Origin: Acidovorax sp. SRB_14
Lineage (GTDB): Bacteria; Pseudomonadota; Gammaproteobacteria; Burkholderiales; Burkholderiaceae_C
Reading direction: 5' to 3'
Length of the DNA: 64,000 bases
NCBI RefSeq assembly: GCF_012932145.1
Contig: NZ_MWOK01000002.1
Span: 1 to 64,000 of the forward strand
Positions 17,008-25,876 of this stretch are shown in pieces. How positions within the stretch are numbered: the first letter of the stretch is position 1; every line of letters starts with the position of its first letter. The notes under the pieces are model-generated. The model was given only the letters and a program-made list of their open reading frames with translations. It had not been told where the DNA came from and did no database searches. The translations under genes and the position numbers were made by a program.

Positions 17008-18354
17008 ATGTCCACCGTTTTCAACTTCACCTTCGTGCCCTGGTTCCGGTCGGTTGCGCCCTACATCCACAAGTTCCGCCACCAGACCTTTGTGGTCGGG
17101 CTCACGGGCGAGGCCATTGCGGCCGGCAAGCTGCACAGCATCGCGCAGGACCTGGCCATGATCCAGGCCATGGGCGTGAAGATCGTGCTGGTGCACGGCT
17201 TTCGCCCGCAGGTCAACGAGCAGCTGCAGGCCAAGGGCCACGCCGCGCACTACTCGCACGGCATGCGCATCACCGACTCGGTGGCGCTCGACTGCGCGCA
17301 GGAGGCCGCCGGCCAGCTGCGCTACGAGATCGAGGCTGCGTTCAGCCAGGGCCTGCCGAACACGCCGATGGCGGGATCGACGGTGCGCATGATCTCGGGC
17401 AATTTCATCACCGCGCGGCCCGTCGGCATCGTTGACGGCGTGGATTTCAAGCACTCGGGCGTGGTGCGCAAGGTCGACGTGGCGAGCATCACGCATTCGC
17501 TCGACTTTGGCGCCATGGTGCTGATCTCGCCGTTTGGCTTCTCGCCCACGGGCGAAGCCTTCAACCTGGCCATGGAAGAGGTCGCGACCAGCGTGGCCAT
17601 TGCGCTCAAGGCCGACAAGCTGATCTTCCTGTCCGAGGTGGCGGGCATTCGCCAGCACCCCGGGCAGCCCAACGGCGAGGACAACCCCATCGACACCGAA
17701 CTGCCCCTGGCCCAGGCGCGGGAGCTGCTGGCGCGCATGCCCGCCAGCCAGCGCCCGACCGACACGGGGTTTTATCTGCAGCACTGCGTCAAGGCCTGCC
17801 AGGGCGGCGTGGAGCGCAGCCACATCATCCCGTTTGCCGTGGACGGTGCGCTGCTGCTCGAAATCTATGTGCACGACGGCATCGGCACCATGGTGGTCGA
17901 TGAAAAGCTCGAAGAGCTGCGCGAGGCCACGGTCGACGATGTCGGCGGCATCCTGCAGCTGATCGAGCCCTTCGAGCGCGACGGCACGCTCGTCAAGCGC
18001 GACCGCACCGAGATCGAGCGCGACGTCGCCAGCTACACCATCATCGAGCACGACGGCGTGATCTTCGGCTGCGCTGCGCTCTACCCCTACCCCGAAGCGC
18101 GCACGGCCGAAATGGCCGCCGTCACGGTGTCGCCGCAAAGCCAGGGCACGGGCGACGGCGAAAAACTGCTCAAGCGCATCGAGCAGCGCGCGCGCAACCT
18201 GGGGCTCGACAGCATCTTCGTGCTCACCACGCGCACCATGCACTGGTTCATCAAGCGCGGCTTCGTGCAGGTCGACCCCGACTGGCTGCCCGAGGCGCGC
18301 AAGCGCAAGTACAACTGGGACCGGCGCAGCCAGGTGCTGGTGAAGAAGCTGTAG
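17008..18354 (+). CDS. argA: N-acetylglutamate synthase (amino-acid N-acetyltransferase)
   Basis: First enzyme of arginine biosynthesis, 448 residues: acetyl-CoA plus glutamate gives N-acetylglutamate. The N-terminal amino-acid-kinase-like domain (to about 290) holds FVVGLTGEAI and KIVLVHGFRPQVNEQL, the regulatory arginine-binding part. The C-terminal GNAT domain (about 300-448) holds VTVSPQSQGTGDGEKLLKRI, the acetyl-CoA loop, and ends in WDRRSQVLVKKL, typical of ArgA. It stands alone, divergent from hrpA with 80 bases between. No terminator is obvious, but a dispersed repeat follows. Confidence 0.95.
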   Translation: MSTVFNFTFVPWFRSVAPYIHKFRHQTFVVGLTGEAIAAGKLHSIAQDLAMIQAMGVKIVLVHGFRPQVNEQLQAKGHAAHYSHGMRITDSVALDCAQEAAGQLRYEIEAAFSQGLPNTPMAGSTVRMISGNFITARPVGIVDGVDFKHSGVVRKVDVASITHSLDFGAMVLISPFGFSPTGEAFNLAMEEVATSVAIALKADKLIFLSEVAGIRQHPGQPNGEDNPIDTELPLAQARELLARMPASQRPTDTGFYLQHCVKACQGGVERSHIIPFAVDGALLLEIYVHDGIGTMVVDEKLEELREATVDDVGGILQLIEPFERDGTLVKRDRTEIERDVASYTIIEHDGVIFGCAALYPYPEARTAEMAAVTVSPQSQGTGDGEKLLKRIEQRARNLGLDSIFVLTTRTMHWFIKRGFVQVDPDWLPEARKRKYNWDRRSQVLVKKL

Positions 18355-18383
18355 CACGCGCGGCGCGGCAAGCTGGGCTGGGC

Positions 18384-18435
18384 ATGAAATAGGCCTCCAG
18401 CCCTTTGCCATCAAGCGCTGGCAGCTATAAAAAAG
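18384..18435 (-). repeat. Dispersed short repeat, intergenic copy
   Basis: Minus strand reads TTTTTTATAGCTGCCAGCGC, then TTGATGGCAAAGGG and CTGGAGGCCTATTTC. Same family as the copies at 4729 and 50614. Confidence 0.7.
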
Positions 18436-18584
18436 AGTCTCCCCGCCCGGGCGCCATCGCGTCCGGCGATGCCGCGCGCGCTTCTTTTCCGATTCGGGGA
18501 CCGCTGCGTCCGGCTCCGACCGGCGCCGTGGCAGCGCCACCGATGGCCGTCCAGTGCCTCAGTGAAAACCACTACCAAACTGCA

Positions 18585-18614
18585 TTGACCAGCCAAATCA
18601 CAAGTGTCTACACT
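18585..18614 (+). promoter_or_regulatory. Promoter of the ridA-dadA-liv operon
   Basis: -35 TTGACC (18585-18590), 18-base spacer, -10 TACACT (18609-18614). The -10 lies inside the inverted repeat AAGTGT-CT-ACACTT (18602-18615). The promoter of the indolepyruvate oxidoreductase gene has the same layout and shares TGTCTACACTT across its -10, which suggests a common repressor, probably the GntR protein encoded at 35368. Confidence 0.6.
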
Positions 18615-18765
18615 TAGTGCGGCACTAGTAATTCACGAAGATAAACCGGCCTGCGGCACGGCTTTTCGAAGCCGCTTGCGGCGGGACGGCACGCACCGAG
18701 GCAATGCCCCGGTTTCGCTTTTGTAAACGGCCCTTCCATGGCCACCAGACCCTCGGAGATTTCGC

Positions 18766-19113
18766 ATGACCATCCAACGCATCCAGACCAACAACCGCAT
18801 GAGCCAAGCCGTCGTGGCCAACGGCTTCATCTTCCTCGCCGGCCAGGTCGCTACCGACACCGCTTTGGACGTGGCCGGCCAGACGCGCCAGATCCTCGAC
18901 AAGATCGACGCCCTGCTGGCCGAGACCGGCAGCGACAAGACCAAGATCGTCCAGGCCACCATCTGGCTGGCCGACCACAAGACCTTCGCCGACATGAACA
19001 CCCTGTGGGACGCCTGGGTGCCCGCCGGCCATGCGCCGGCCCGCGCCTGCGTGGAATCGGCACTGGCCTTCCCGCCCTACACCGTTGAAATCGGTGTGGT
19101 CGCCGTCGCCTGA
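18766..19113 (+). CDS. ridA: RidA family enamine/imine deaminase
   Basis: A 115-residue RidA/YjgF/UK114-family protein. RidA enzymes hydrolyse reactive enamine or imine intermediates released by amino-acid-metabolising enzymes. The conserved arginine is in PARACVESALAFPPYTVEI near the C-terminus, matching the arginine that binds the substrate carboxylate in E. coli RidA, and the family's GQVATD-type segment is at about 26-31. It is the first gene of an operon with an amino acid dehydrogenase, whose imine product would be its natural substrate. Confidence 0.9.
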   Translation: MTIQRIQTNNRMSQAVVANGFIFLAGQVATDTALDVAGQTRQILDKIDALLAETGSDKTKIVQATIWLADHKTFADMNTLWDAWVPAGHAPARACVESALAFPPYTVEIGVVAVA

Positions 19114-19138
19114 CGCCCGCAACGTCAAGGACACCGAT

Positions 19139-20383
19139 ATGCACACCGTGGTCTTGGGCGCCGGCGTTGCGGGCGTCACCACCGCCTGGTACCTGGCAGC
19201 GCAGGGGCGCCAGGTCACCGTGATCGACCGCCAGTCGCTCGCCGCCGCCGAAACCAGCTATGCCAACGCCGGCATGGTGGCGCCCGGCCACTCGTACACT
19301 TGGGCGTCTCCCCGTGCGCCCGGCGTGCTGTGGCGCTCGCTGCGCGACAGCAGCCAAGCCCTGCGCCTGAAGCTCAACCCCGATCCGCACATGTGGGTCT
19401 GGCTGTGGAAGTTTCTGCAGAACTGCACGGCCGAGCGCTCGCGCATCAACACCGGCCGCAAGCTCGTGCTCTGCCGCTATTCACAGCAGCAGTTGCAGGC
19501 ACTCACCGCCGCGCAAGACCTGCAGTACGAGCGCATCAGCCGTGGCGCCCTCTACATGTACCGCGACGAGGCCTCGTTTGCCCGTGGCCGCGCCAACATG
19601 CAGATCCTGGCCGACGGCGGCATGCAGCTCGATGCGCTCGACACCAACTCGGTGATCGCGCACGAACCGGCGCTGGCCGGCGCACGCCAGCACATTGCCG
19701 GCGCCATCTACTGCCCCAGCGACGAGAGCGGCGACGCGCGCATGTTCACGCGCCACCTGGCCCAGCGCTGCCGCGAGGCGGGCGTGAAGTTCCTGATGGA
19801 CACCTCGATCGACGGCATCGACAGCGCCGGCGGGCGCATCGAGGCGGTGCGCACCAGCGCCGGCCGCATCACCGCGGACGACTATGTGCTTTCACTGGGC
19901 AGCTACTCGCCCATCGTCGCGCGGCCGCTGGGCTACAGCTTGCCGATCTACCCGGTCAAGGGCTACTCGGTGACCTTTCCGGCCGGCGAGGGCTACGAAC
20001 CGCCCACGCTCGCGGGCGTGGACGAGAACAACCTCGTGGCCTGGGCGCGCTTCGGCGACCGGCTGCGCTTCACCGCCACGGCGGAGTTCAGCGGCTACGA
20101 CACGCGGCACACGCCGAAAGACTTCGAGCCCATGCTGCGCGCGGCGCGCCAGCTGTTCCCCAACGGCGCCGACTACGCCCAGCCCGAGTTCTGGGCCGGC
20201 CTGCGCCCGATGACGCCCGAGAACACGCCCATCCTGGGCAAGAGCCGCCACGCCAACCTGTACTTCAACACCGGCCACGGCCACATGGGCTGGACCATGG
20301 CCTGCGGCACGGCGCAGATCGTGGCCGACCTCATGAACGGGCGCCAGCCCGCGATCGACATCACCGGAATGACACTCGCATGA
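19139..20383 (+). CDS. dadA: D-amino acid dehydrogenase (DadA-like FAD enzyme)
   Basis: A 414-residue FAD-dependent oxidoreductase of the DAO/DadA family. The FAD-binding motif VLGAGVAGVTTAWYLA opens the protein. The C-terminal half has WAGLRPMTPENTPILGKS and YFNTGHGHMGWTMACGTA, the DadA signatures. DadA oxidises D-amino acids to 2-oxoacids through an imine and passes electrons to the respiratory chain. The ATG at 19139 is 25 bases after ridA. The next gene overlaps its stop by 4 bases. Substrate range cannot be read from sequence; an L-amino acid or opine substrate is possible. Confidence 0.85.
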   Translation: MHTVVLGAGVAGVTTAWYLAAQGRQVTVIDRQSLAAAETSYANAGMVAPGHSYTWASPRAPGVLWRSLRDSSQALRLKLNPDPHMWVWLWKFLQNCTAERSRINTGRKLVLCRYSQQQLQALTAAQDLQYERISRGALYMYRDEASFARGRANMQILADGGMQLDALDTNSVIAHEPALAGARQHIAGAIYCPSDESGDARMFTRHLAQRCREAGVKFLMDTSIDGIDSAGGRIEAVRTSAGRITADDYVLSLGSYSPIVARPLGYSLPIYPVKGYSVTFPAGEGYEPPTLAGVDENNLVAWARFGDRLRFTATAEFSGYDTRHTPKDFEPMLRAARQLFPNGADYAQPEFWAGLRPMTPENTPILGKSRHANLYFNTGHGHMGWTMACGTAQIVADLMNGRQPAIDITGMTLA

Positions 20384-21156
20384 ACGACCTCGCCTCCCCC
20401 CCCAGCACCTTCACCGTGCTGCCCTTCACCATGGACGCGGGCGTGATGGCGCGCGCCGCCATCGGCCTGGTGGTGCTGGCCACCGACCAGACCCTGGAGC
20501 ACGAGTGGCGCCAGATCATGGACCTGCCCGGTGTGGCCTTCTTTGAAGCCCGCCTGCACAACTCGCCCGACATCACACCCGCCAACCTGGCGGCGATGGA
20601 GAAAGACATCACGGCCGCCGTGCAGCTCATCGTGCCCGACGTACCGCTGCAGGTCGTGGCCTTCGGCTGCACCTCAGGCTCCATCGTGATCGGCGAGGAG
20701 CAGGTAGCGCAGCGCATCCGCCAGGCCCGCCCCGGCGTGGCCTGCACCACGCCCATCACCGGTGCCGTGGCCGGCCTGCGCCAACTGGGGGCGCAGCGCA
20801 TCGCGCTGATCACGCCCTATGTGCAGAGCGTGAACGCGCTGTTTGAACAGCACCTCGTCGCCAAGGGCTTCGATGTGACGCGCATCTCCTCGTTCAACCA
20901 CAGCAACGACAACGAGGTCGCCCGCATCGACGCGGCATCGCTGCGCGCGGCCATCCTCGCCACCGGCGCCCACGACGACGTCGACTCGGTGTTCGTGTCG
21001 TGCACCAGCCTGCGCATGGCGGAGCTGACGCGCGACGTCGAACAGGCGCTCGGCAAGCCCGTGGTCGCCAGCAACACCGCCATGGCCTGGCACGCGCTGC
21101 GCCTGGCCGGCGTGCGCGATGCCCTGCCCCAGTTTGGAAGACTGTTCGAGGTCTGA
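20380..21156 (+). CDS. Aspartate/glutamate racemase-family enzyme (maleate isomerase-like)
   Basis: A 258-residue protein of the Asp/Glu racemase / arylmalonate decarboxylase / maleate isomerase superfamily. Both catalytic cysteines are present: Cys97 in VAFGCTSGS and Cys208 in VSCTSLR. Arylmalonate decarboxylase keeps only the second, so a racemase or cis-trans isomerase is more likely. In this operon a racemase supplying D-amino acid to the DadA-like enzyme is the simplest reading. The ATG overlaps the dadA stop by 4 bases; the upstream extension of the open frame is not coding. Confidence 0.82.
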   Translation: MNDLASPPSTFTVLPFTMDAGVMARAAIGLVVLATDQTLEHEWRQIMDLPGVAFFEARLHNSPDITPANLAAMEKDITAAVQLIVPDVPLQVVAFGCTSGSIVIGEEQVAQRIRQARPGVACTTPITGAVAGLRQLGAQRIALITPYVQSVNALFEQHLVAKGFDVTRISSFNHSNDNEVARIDAASLRAAILATGAHDDVDSVFVSCTSLRMAELTRDVEQALGKPVVASNTAMAWHALRLAGVRDALPQFGRLFEV

Positions 21157-21229
21157 CGCCTGACGCGCGTTCGGACACCCTCTGAATCCCGATCCCGTTC
21201 CCCTACCCGCCTTTACCCAGGAGTGCATC

Positions 21230-22363
21230 ATGAGTTTTCGCAAGGTCCCCGGTTTCCAACCCCTTCGCGCCACCGCCGCGGCCTGCCTGCTCACGCTGGC
21301 AGGCGCTGTGCCGGCCTTCGCGCAGGACGCCATCAACATCGGCGCGGTGCTGTCCCTCACCGGCGCCAACGCGACCGTGGGTGAGGACGTGCGCCGCGGC
21401 GTGATGCTGGGCGTGGAGCATGTCAACGCCAAGGGCGGCGTGCTGGGCAAGAAGTTCAACGTGATCGTCGAGGACTCGGGTGGCAACCCCACCACGGCGC
21501 TGAATGCCGCGCGCAAGCTGGCCACCGTGGACAAGGTGCCGGTCGTCATGGGCGAATACTCGTCGGGTATCACGCTGCCCATGGCGCAGTACCTGGTCAA
21601 GGAGGGCGTAACCCACCTGAACATCGCCAGCAGCAGCACCAAGGTGCGCGCGCTCGGCGCCACCTCGTTCAGCCTGGTGGGGCTGGAGAACTTCGGCAAC
21701 AAGTTCTCGGCCGAAGACACCTACGCCCTCGGCTATCGGCGCGTGGCCATGATCGCGCCCAACAACGCCTATGGCCAAGGCGTGTTGGAGGGCTACAAAG
21801 CGGACTTTGAAAAGCTCGGAGGCAAGATCGTGACCGAGGTGCTGTACACGGCCGGCCAGTCCACCTACCGGCGCGAGCTGCAGCAGATGGCGCGCAGCAC
21901 CCCCGACGCCTATGTCTACACCGCCTATGGGCAGGAGTCGGCCGTGATCAACCGCGAAGCCGAGGAGCTGGGCCTGCGCAAGACGCCGTGGTACGCCATC
22001 CTCATGAGCATGAGCCTGTCCGACACGCCGCCGGCCATCGCCAACGGCCAGCTCGGCATGGAGCTGGGCTCGGTGCAGGGCCCCGCCGGCAAGGCCTATG
22101 CCGACGCTTTCGCTGCCAAGTACAAGGAAGGTTTCAAAACCTCGTACACCGGCTACGGCTACGACGCGGTGCTGATGACCGCTGCCGCCATTGAAAAGGC
22201 CAAGGCGACCACGGCACCCGCCATTCAGGTGGCGCTCAAGGACCTGGGCACGGCCGGCTTTCCCGGCGTGACCGGCACCATCCGCTTCGACCAGGACCGC
22301 CAGCGCGTGGACCCGCCGTACGACAAGCTGAAGTTCGAGAGCGGCAAGCTCGCCCCCCGCTGA
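21230..22363 (+). CDS. livK: Amino acid ABC transporter periplasmic binding protein (LivK-like)
   Basis: A 377-residue periplasmic-binding protein of the Leu/Ile/Val-binding type I family. A signal peptide with cleavage near AVPAFA-QDA (about residue 34) precedes INIGAVLSLTGANATVGED, the family start. The TAGQSTYRREL segment is shared with the second binding protein at 25877, indicating a related but diverged pair. It delivers substrate to LivH/LivM. Branched-chain amino acids are the family's classical ligands, but many members bind other amino acids or amides, and the operon context points to amino acids handled by DadA. Confidence 0.9.
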   Translation: MSFRKVPGFQPLRATAAACLLTLAGAVPAFAQDAINIGAVLSLTGANATVGEDVRRGVMLGVEHVNAKGGVLGKKFNVIVEDSGGNPTTALNAARKLATVDKVPVVMGEYSSGITLPMAQYLVKEGVTHLNIASSSTKVRALGATSFSLVGLENFGNKFSAEDTYALGYRRVAMIAPNNAYGQGVLEGYKADFEKLGGKIVTEVLYTAGQSTYRRELQQMARSTPDAYVYTAYGQESAVINREAEELGLRKTPWYAILMSMSLSDTPPAIANGQLGMELGSVQGPAGKAYADAFAAKYKEGFKTSYTGYGYDAVLMTAAAIEKAKATTAPAIQVALKDLGTAGFPGVTGTIRFDQDRQRVDPPYDKLKFESGKLAPR

Positions 22364-22431
22364 ACCTGAACCCGCGCCGGGCCGGCCGGTGGACATGGCC
22401 GGCCCGCGCGGATTAGCCCGAGACCCCCGAG

Positions 22432-23325
22432 ATGCTTCAATTCCTGGTTGACACCGTGCTGCGTGCCTCCGATCTGGCGCTGATTGCGCTGGGCCTGAGC
22501 ATGCTGTACAGCCTGGTGAAATTTCCGAACGTCGCCCATGTGCAGTACGCCATGTTCGGCGCCTACGCCACCTATGCGCTGCACAGCACCGGCGTTCCGC
22601 TGGTGGGCGCGCTGCTGATTGCCAGCACCCTGAGCGGGCTGCTCACGCTCGTGCTGCACGTGCTGGTGTTCCGCCGCCTGCTGCGCGGTGGGCCGGCCAT
22701 TGCCATGATCGGCTCGCTGGCCATCGCCATGCTGGTGATCGCCAGCATGCAGGGGCTGGCCGGATCGTTTCCGCGCATGTTCAACCTGCCGCGCGTCGAG
22801 CCGCTGGTGCTGGGCGGGGCGCGCATCGCCCACACGCAGCTGTACCTGATCGGCACCACGGCCGTGCTGCTGGCGCTGTTCGTGCTGCTGCTGTTCTACA
22901 CGCGCCTGGGCCGCGCCATGCGGGCGCTGGCCAGCAACGGCATGCTGGCCAATGCCTCGGGGCTCAACGCCGAGCACATCACCTACTTCGTCAGCTTCAC
23001 CGCCGGCGCCATTGCCGGGCTGGGCGGCAGCATGCTGGCGCTGTCCACCGGCGCGCACATCAACCTGGGCAACGACCTGCTGCTGCCGGTGTTCGCTGCA
23101 GCCATCCTGGGCGGCCTGGGCAACCCGCTGGGCGCCGTGGTCGGCGCACTGCTGATTGCCATCACGGAAACCGCGGTGACCAACATCAACTTCGGCATGT
23201 TCTTCGGCCGCGAGCTGGTGTTCATGCCCGTCGCCTACATCAGCGCCGCCTCGTTCCTGATCCTGCTGCTGGCATTGCTGTTCAAGCCTTACGGGCTGTT
23301 CGACCGGGAGGTCCGCCGTGTTTGA
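22432..23325 (+). CDS. livH: Branched-chain amino acid ABC transporter permease LivH
   Basis: A 297-residue inner-membrane permease of the LivH type with about eight hydrophobic segments. The cytoplasmic loop that meets the ATPases contains GRAMRALASNGMLANASGLN, and the C-terminal segment ILGGLGNPLGAVVGALLI is typical. It pairs with LivM to form the channel; its end overlaps the livM start by 8 bases. Confidence 0.92.
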   Translation: MLQFLVDTVLRASDLALIALGLSMLYSLVKFPNVAHVQYAMFGAYATYALHSTGVPLVGALLIASTLSGLLTLVLHVLVFRRLLRGGPAIAMIGSLAIAMLVIASMQGLAGSFPRMFNLPRVEPLVLGGARIAHTQLYLIGTTAVLLALFVLLLFYTRLGRAMRALASNGMLANASGLNAEHITYFVSFTAGAIAGLGGSMLALSTGAHINLGNDLLLPVFAAAILGGLGNPLGAVVGALLIAITETAVTNINFGMFFGRELVFMPVAYISAASFLILLLALLFKPYGLFDREVRRV

Positions 23326-24205
23326 TTTCGCCATCTCTTCGCTGACCATCGCCGGCATCTACGCGCTGATGGCCCTGGGCCTGAACCTTCAGGCAGGCTA
23401 TGCCGGGCTGCTGAACTTCGGCCACATCGCCTTTGCCGGCCTGGGCGCCTACGCGGCAGGCATCGGCTTCGGGCTGGGCTGGTCGCCCCTGGCCAGCCTG
23501 GGCCTGGGCGTGGGCCTGGCCATGACGCTGGGCTGGTTCATGGCCGGCCTGGGCCGCAAGCTGGCCTCCGACTACTGGGGCATCGCCACCCTGGCGATTG
23601 CCGAGATCCTGCGCACCATCGCCACCAACGAGGGCTGGCTCACCGGCGGCGCCAACGGCATCAGCGCCATCCCGGCCTTGTTCGATGGCGTGCCGCGGCC
23701 CTGGAACGGCGTGGCCTTCCTGGCGCTGGTTCTGGCCATCGTCGCGGCCGGCGCCCTGCTCTGCACCCGCCTGGGCAACGGCCGCTTTGGCCGCGCCCTG
23801 CGGTTGATGCGCGAGGAGCCGCAGCTGGCCACCTGCATGGGCTACGACCTGCGCTCGCTCAAGACGCGCGCCATCATGAGCGGAGCCGCCGTGACGGCGC
23901 TGGGCGGTTTTCTCTACGCCCACTACATGAGCTTTGCCGGGCCCGACTACATGCTCGCGTCCGAGACCTTCCTGCTGTGGACCATGCTCATGATCGGCGG
24001 CCTGGGCAGCACGCTCGGGGTGCTGGTCGGCGTGGTGATGGTGCAGGCAGCGCACGTGTTGGTGCCCTTCGCCAAGGACTGGATGGGCTTTGACTCCGAC
24101 ATCGCCGGCGCCCTGCGCCTGGGCCTGATCGGCGCCATCCTGCTTCTGTGCCTGCTGTGGCGCAGCGAGGGCCTGTTCCCTGAAAAGTTGCGGAGGATTC
24201 CATGA
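23318..24205 (+). CDS. livM: Branched-chain amino acid ABC transporter permease LivM
   Basis: Second permease subunit, 295 residues, with about eight hydrophobic helices. The family start is AIYALMALGLNLQAGYAGLLNFG-like, here with GYAGLLNFGHIAFAGLGAYA, and the coupling loop reads FGRALRLMREEPQLATCMGY. Overlaps livH by 8 bases and livG by 4 bases. Confidence 0.92.
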   Translation: MFDFAISSLTIAGIYALMALGLNLQAGYAGLLNFGHIAFAGLGAYAAGIGFGLGWSPLASLGLGVGLAMTLGWFMAGLGRKLASDYWGIATLAIAEILRTIATNEGWLTGGANGISAIPALFDGVPRPWNGVAFLALVLAIVAAGALLCTRLGNGRFGRALRLMREEPQLATCMGYDLRSLKTRAIMSGAAVTALGGFLYAHYMSFAGPDYMLASETFLLWTMLMIGGLGSTLGVLVGVVMVQAAHVLVPFAKDWMGFDSDIAGALRLGLIGAILLLCLLWRSEGLFPEKLRRIP

Positions 24206-24987
24206 ACACTGCCCTGCTCCAGGTCGACAACGTCGCCAAGTCTTTTGGCGGCAACCATGTGCTGCAAGACCTGAACCTGTCGGTGGCGCCCGGCGAGATC
24301 GTGGGCCTGCTGGGCCCCAACGGCTCGGGCAAGAGCACCCTGCTCAACCTCATCACCGGCTTTGCCGCGGCCAACCGCGGCCAGATCCTGCTCAAGGGCC
24401 GCCGCATCGAGCAGTTGCCCGCGCACCGCATCGTGGCGGCCGGCATTGGCCGCACCTTCCAGCTGCCGTCGATGCCGAAAAAGATGTCGGTGATGGAAGT
24501 GGCCATGGCCGCCGCCACCGAACACCACGGCGTGTGGGACACGCTGCTCGGCCTGAGCGCCGCCCGGCGCGTGGAGCAGGCCGCCCATGCCAAGGCCACG
24601 GCCCTGCTCGAGCAGCTGCTGCTGACCCACGTGCGCGACCTGCCGGCCTCGGCCCTCTCGGGCGGGCAGAAGAAGCTGCTGGGCATCGTCTGCGCGCTGA
24701 TGGGCGACCCGCGCCTGCTGATGCTGGACGAGCCCACGGCGGGCGTGCACCCCAACCTGCGCCGCGACATCGTCCAGGCGCTGCAAAAGCTCAACGCCCA
24801 GGGCATGACGCTGGTGATCGTCGAGCACGACATGCATTTCATCCGCGAGGTGTGCACGCGCTGCATCGTGCTCGACCGCGGGCGCATCGTGGCCAGTTGC
24901 CGGCCCGACGAGCTGGCGTCCAACGAACATGTGGTGCAGGCCTACCTGGGCCGCACCGACAAAGAACCCTGCGCAGAGGCTGCCTGA
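24202..24987 (+). CDS. livG: Branched-chain amino acid ABC transporter ATPase LivG
   Basis: A 261-residue ABC ATPase. Walker A is LLGPNGSGKSTLLNL, the ABC signature is ALSGGQKKLLGI, and Walker B is LLMLDEPTAGVHPNL followed by the switch histidine in VIVEHDMHFI. The LivG-type C-terminus ends in a short AYLGR tail. Forms a heterodimer with LivF; the stop overlaps the livF ATG by one base. Confidence 0.93.
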   Translation: MNTALLQVDNVAKSFGGNHVLQDLNLSVAPGEIVGLLGPNGSGKSTLLNLITGFAAANRGQILLKGRRIEQLPAHRIVAAGIGRTFQLPSMPKKMSVMEVAMAAATEHHGVWDTLLGLSAARRVEQAAHAKATALLEQLLLTHVRDLPASALSGGQKKLLGIVCALMGDPRLLMLDEPTAGVHPNLRRDIVQALQKLNAQGMTLVIVEHDMHFIREVCTRCIVLDRGRIVASCRPDELASNEHVVQAYLGRTDKEPCAEAA

Positions 24988-25706
24988 TGATCAAGATCGA
25001 CAACATCATCGCGGGCTACACCGCGGAAGTGGACATCCTCAAGGGCATCTCGCTGCAAGTGGCGCGCTCCGAAATCGTCACCCTGCTCGGCCCCAACGGC
25101 TGCGGCAAGTCGACGCTGCTCAAGGCGATTGCCGGCGTGCTGCTGCCGCGCAGCGGCAGCGTGGTGCTGGGCGGGCAGGACCGCACGCGCATGCCCGTGC
25201 ACCGCAAGATCCGCCACTGCAGTCTGGGCTTTGTGCCGCAGACCGAGAACATTTTCAGCAACCTCACGGTGCGCGAGAACATGCAGGTCGGCGGCCACTA
25301 CCTGGCCAAGGCCGACTGCGTGCAGCGCATGGAGCAGCTGTGCGAGCTGTACCCGGTGCTGCGCCGCAAGTTCACGGCCCCGGCCGCGTCGCTGTCGGGC
25401 GGCGAGCGCCAGATCCTGGCGCTGGCGCGCGCCCTCATGCCCAGCCCCCAGGTGCTGCTGCTCGACGAGCCCTCGGCGGGCCTGTCGCCCAAGGTGCTGC
25501 AGGAGGTGTTCGACGCCATCGTCGAGGTGCGCGCCAAGGAGAGTGTCACCATCCTCATGGTCGAGCAAAACGCCATGGAGGCCATGCGCATGTCCGACCG
25601 TGCGTACATCCTCTCCATGGGCACGGTGGCGCTGACCGGCAACACACGCGACCTGATGCACGACCCCCAGGTGCGCGAGCTGTACCTGGGCGGCAGAGCA
25701 GCCTGA
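24987..25706 (+). CDS. livF: Branched-chain amino acid ABC transporter ATPase LivF
   Basis: A 239-residue ABC ATPase. Walker A is LLGPNGCGKSTLLKA, the signature is SLSGGERQILALARAL and Walker B is LLLDEPSAGLSPKV. The protein ends RELYLGG, typical of LivF. The ATG at 24987 overlaps the livG stop; the longer upstream frame lies inside livG and is not real. Confidence 0.93.
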   Translation: MIKIDNIIAGYTAEVDILKGISLQVARSEIVTLLGPNGCGKSTLLKAIAGVLLPRSGSVVLGGQDRTRMPVHRKIRHCSLGFVPQTENIFSNLTVRENMQVGGHYLAKADCVQRMEQLCELYPVLRRKFTAPAASLSGGERQILALARALMPSPQVLLLDEPSAGLSPKVLQEVFDAIVEVRAKESVTILMVEQNAMEAMRMSDRAYILSMGTVALTGNTRDLMHDPQVRELYLGGRAA

Positions 25707-25876
25707 TTCAGCCCGCGCCGAAGGGGTAAGGCGCCAACGCAATCAAGCGAACAAACGCCTCCCGATCGAACGCCTTCCCCTCCCCCATTCCCCGCGCCCT
25801 GCGCCAACACCCCAAGCCAGACCCGGCAAGGGGCGCATTTCCCTGCCTTGACCTCCCCGCAACCCAAGGAACTGCC

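Larger units (their letters stand above)
18355..18765. other. Intergenic region between argA and ridA
   Basis: No gene is supported. It holds a dispersed repeat (18384-18435) and the ridA promoter with its operator-like motif (18585-18615), leaving a leader of about 150 bases before ridA. Confidence 0.7.

Noticed and set aside
14927-17161. Long plus-strand open frame opposite hrpA
   Set aside because: It is the antisense shadow of hrpA: no domain, repetitive composition, no ribosome-binding site.
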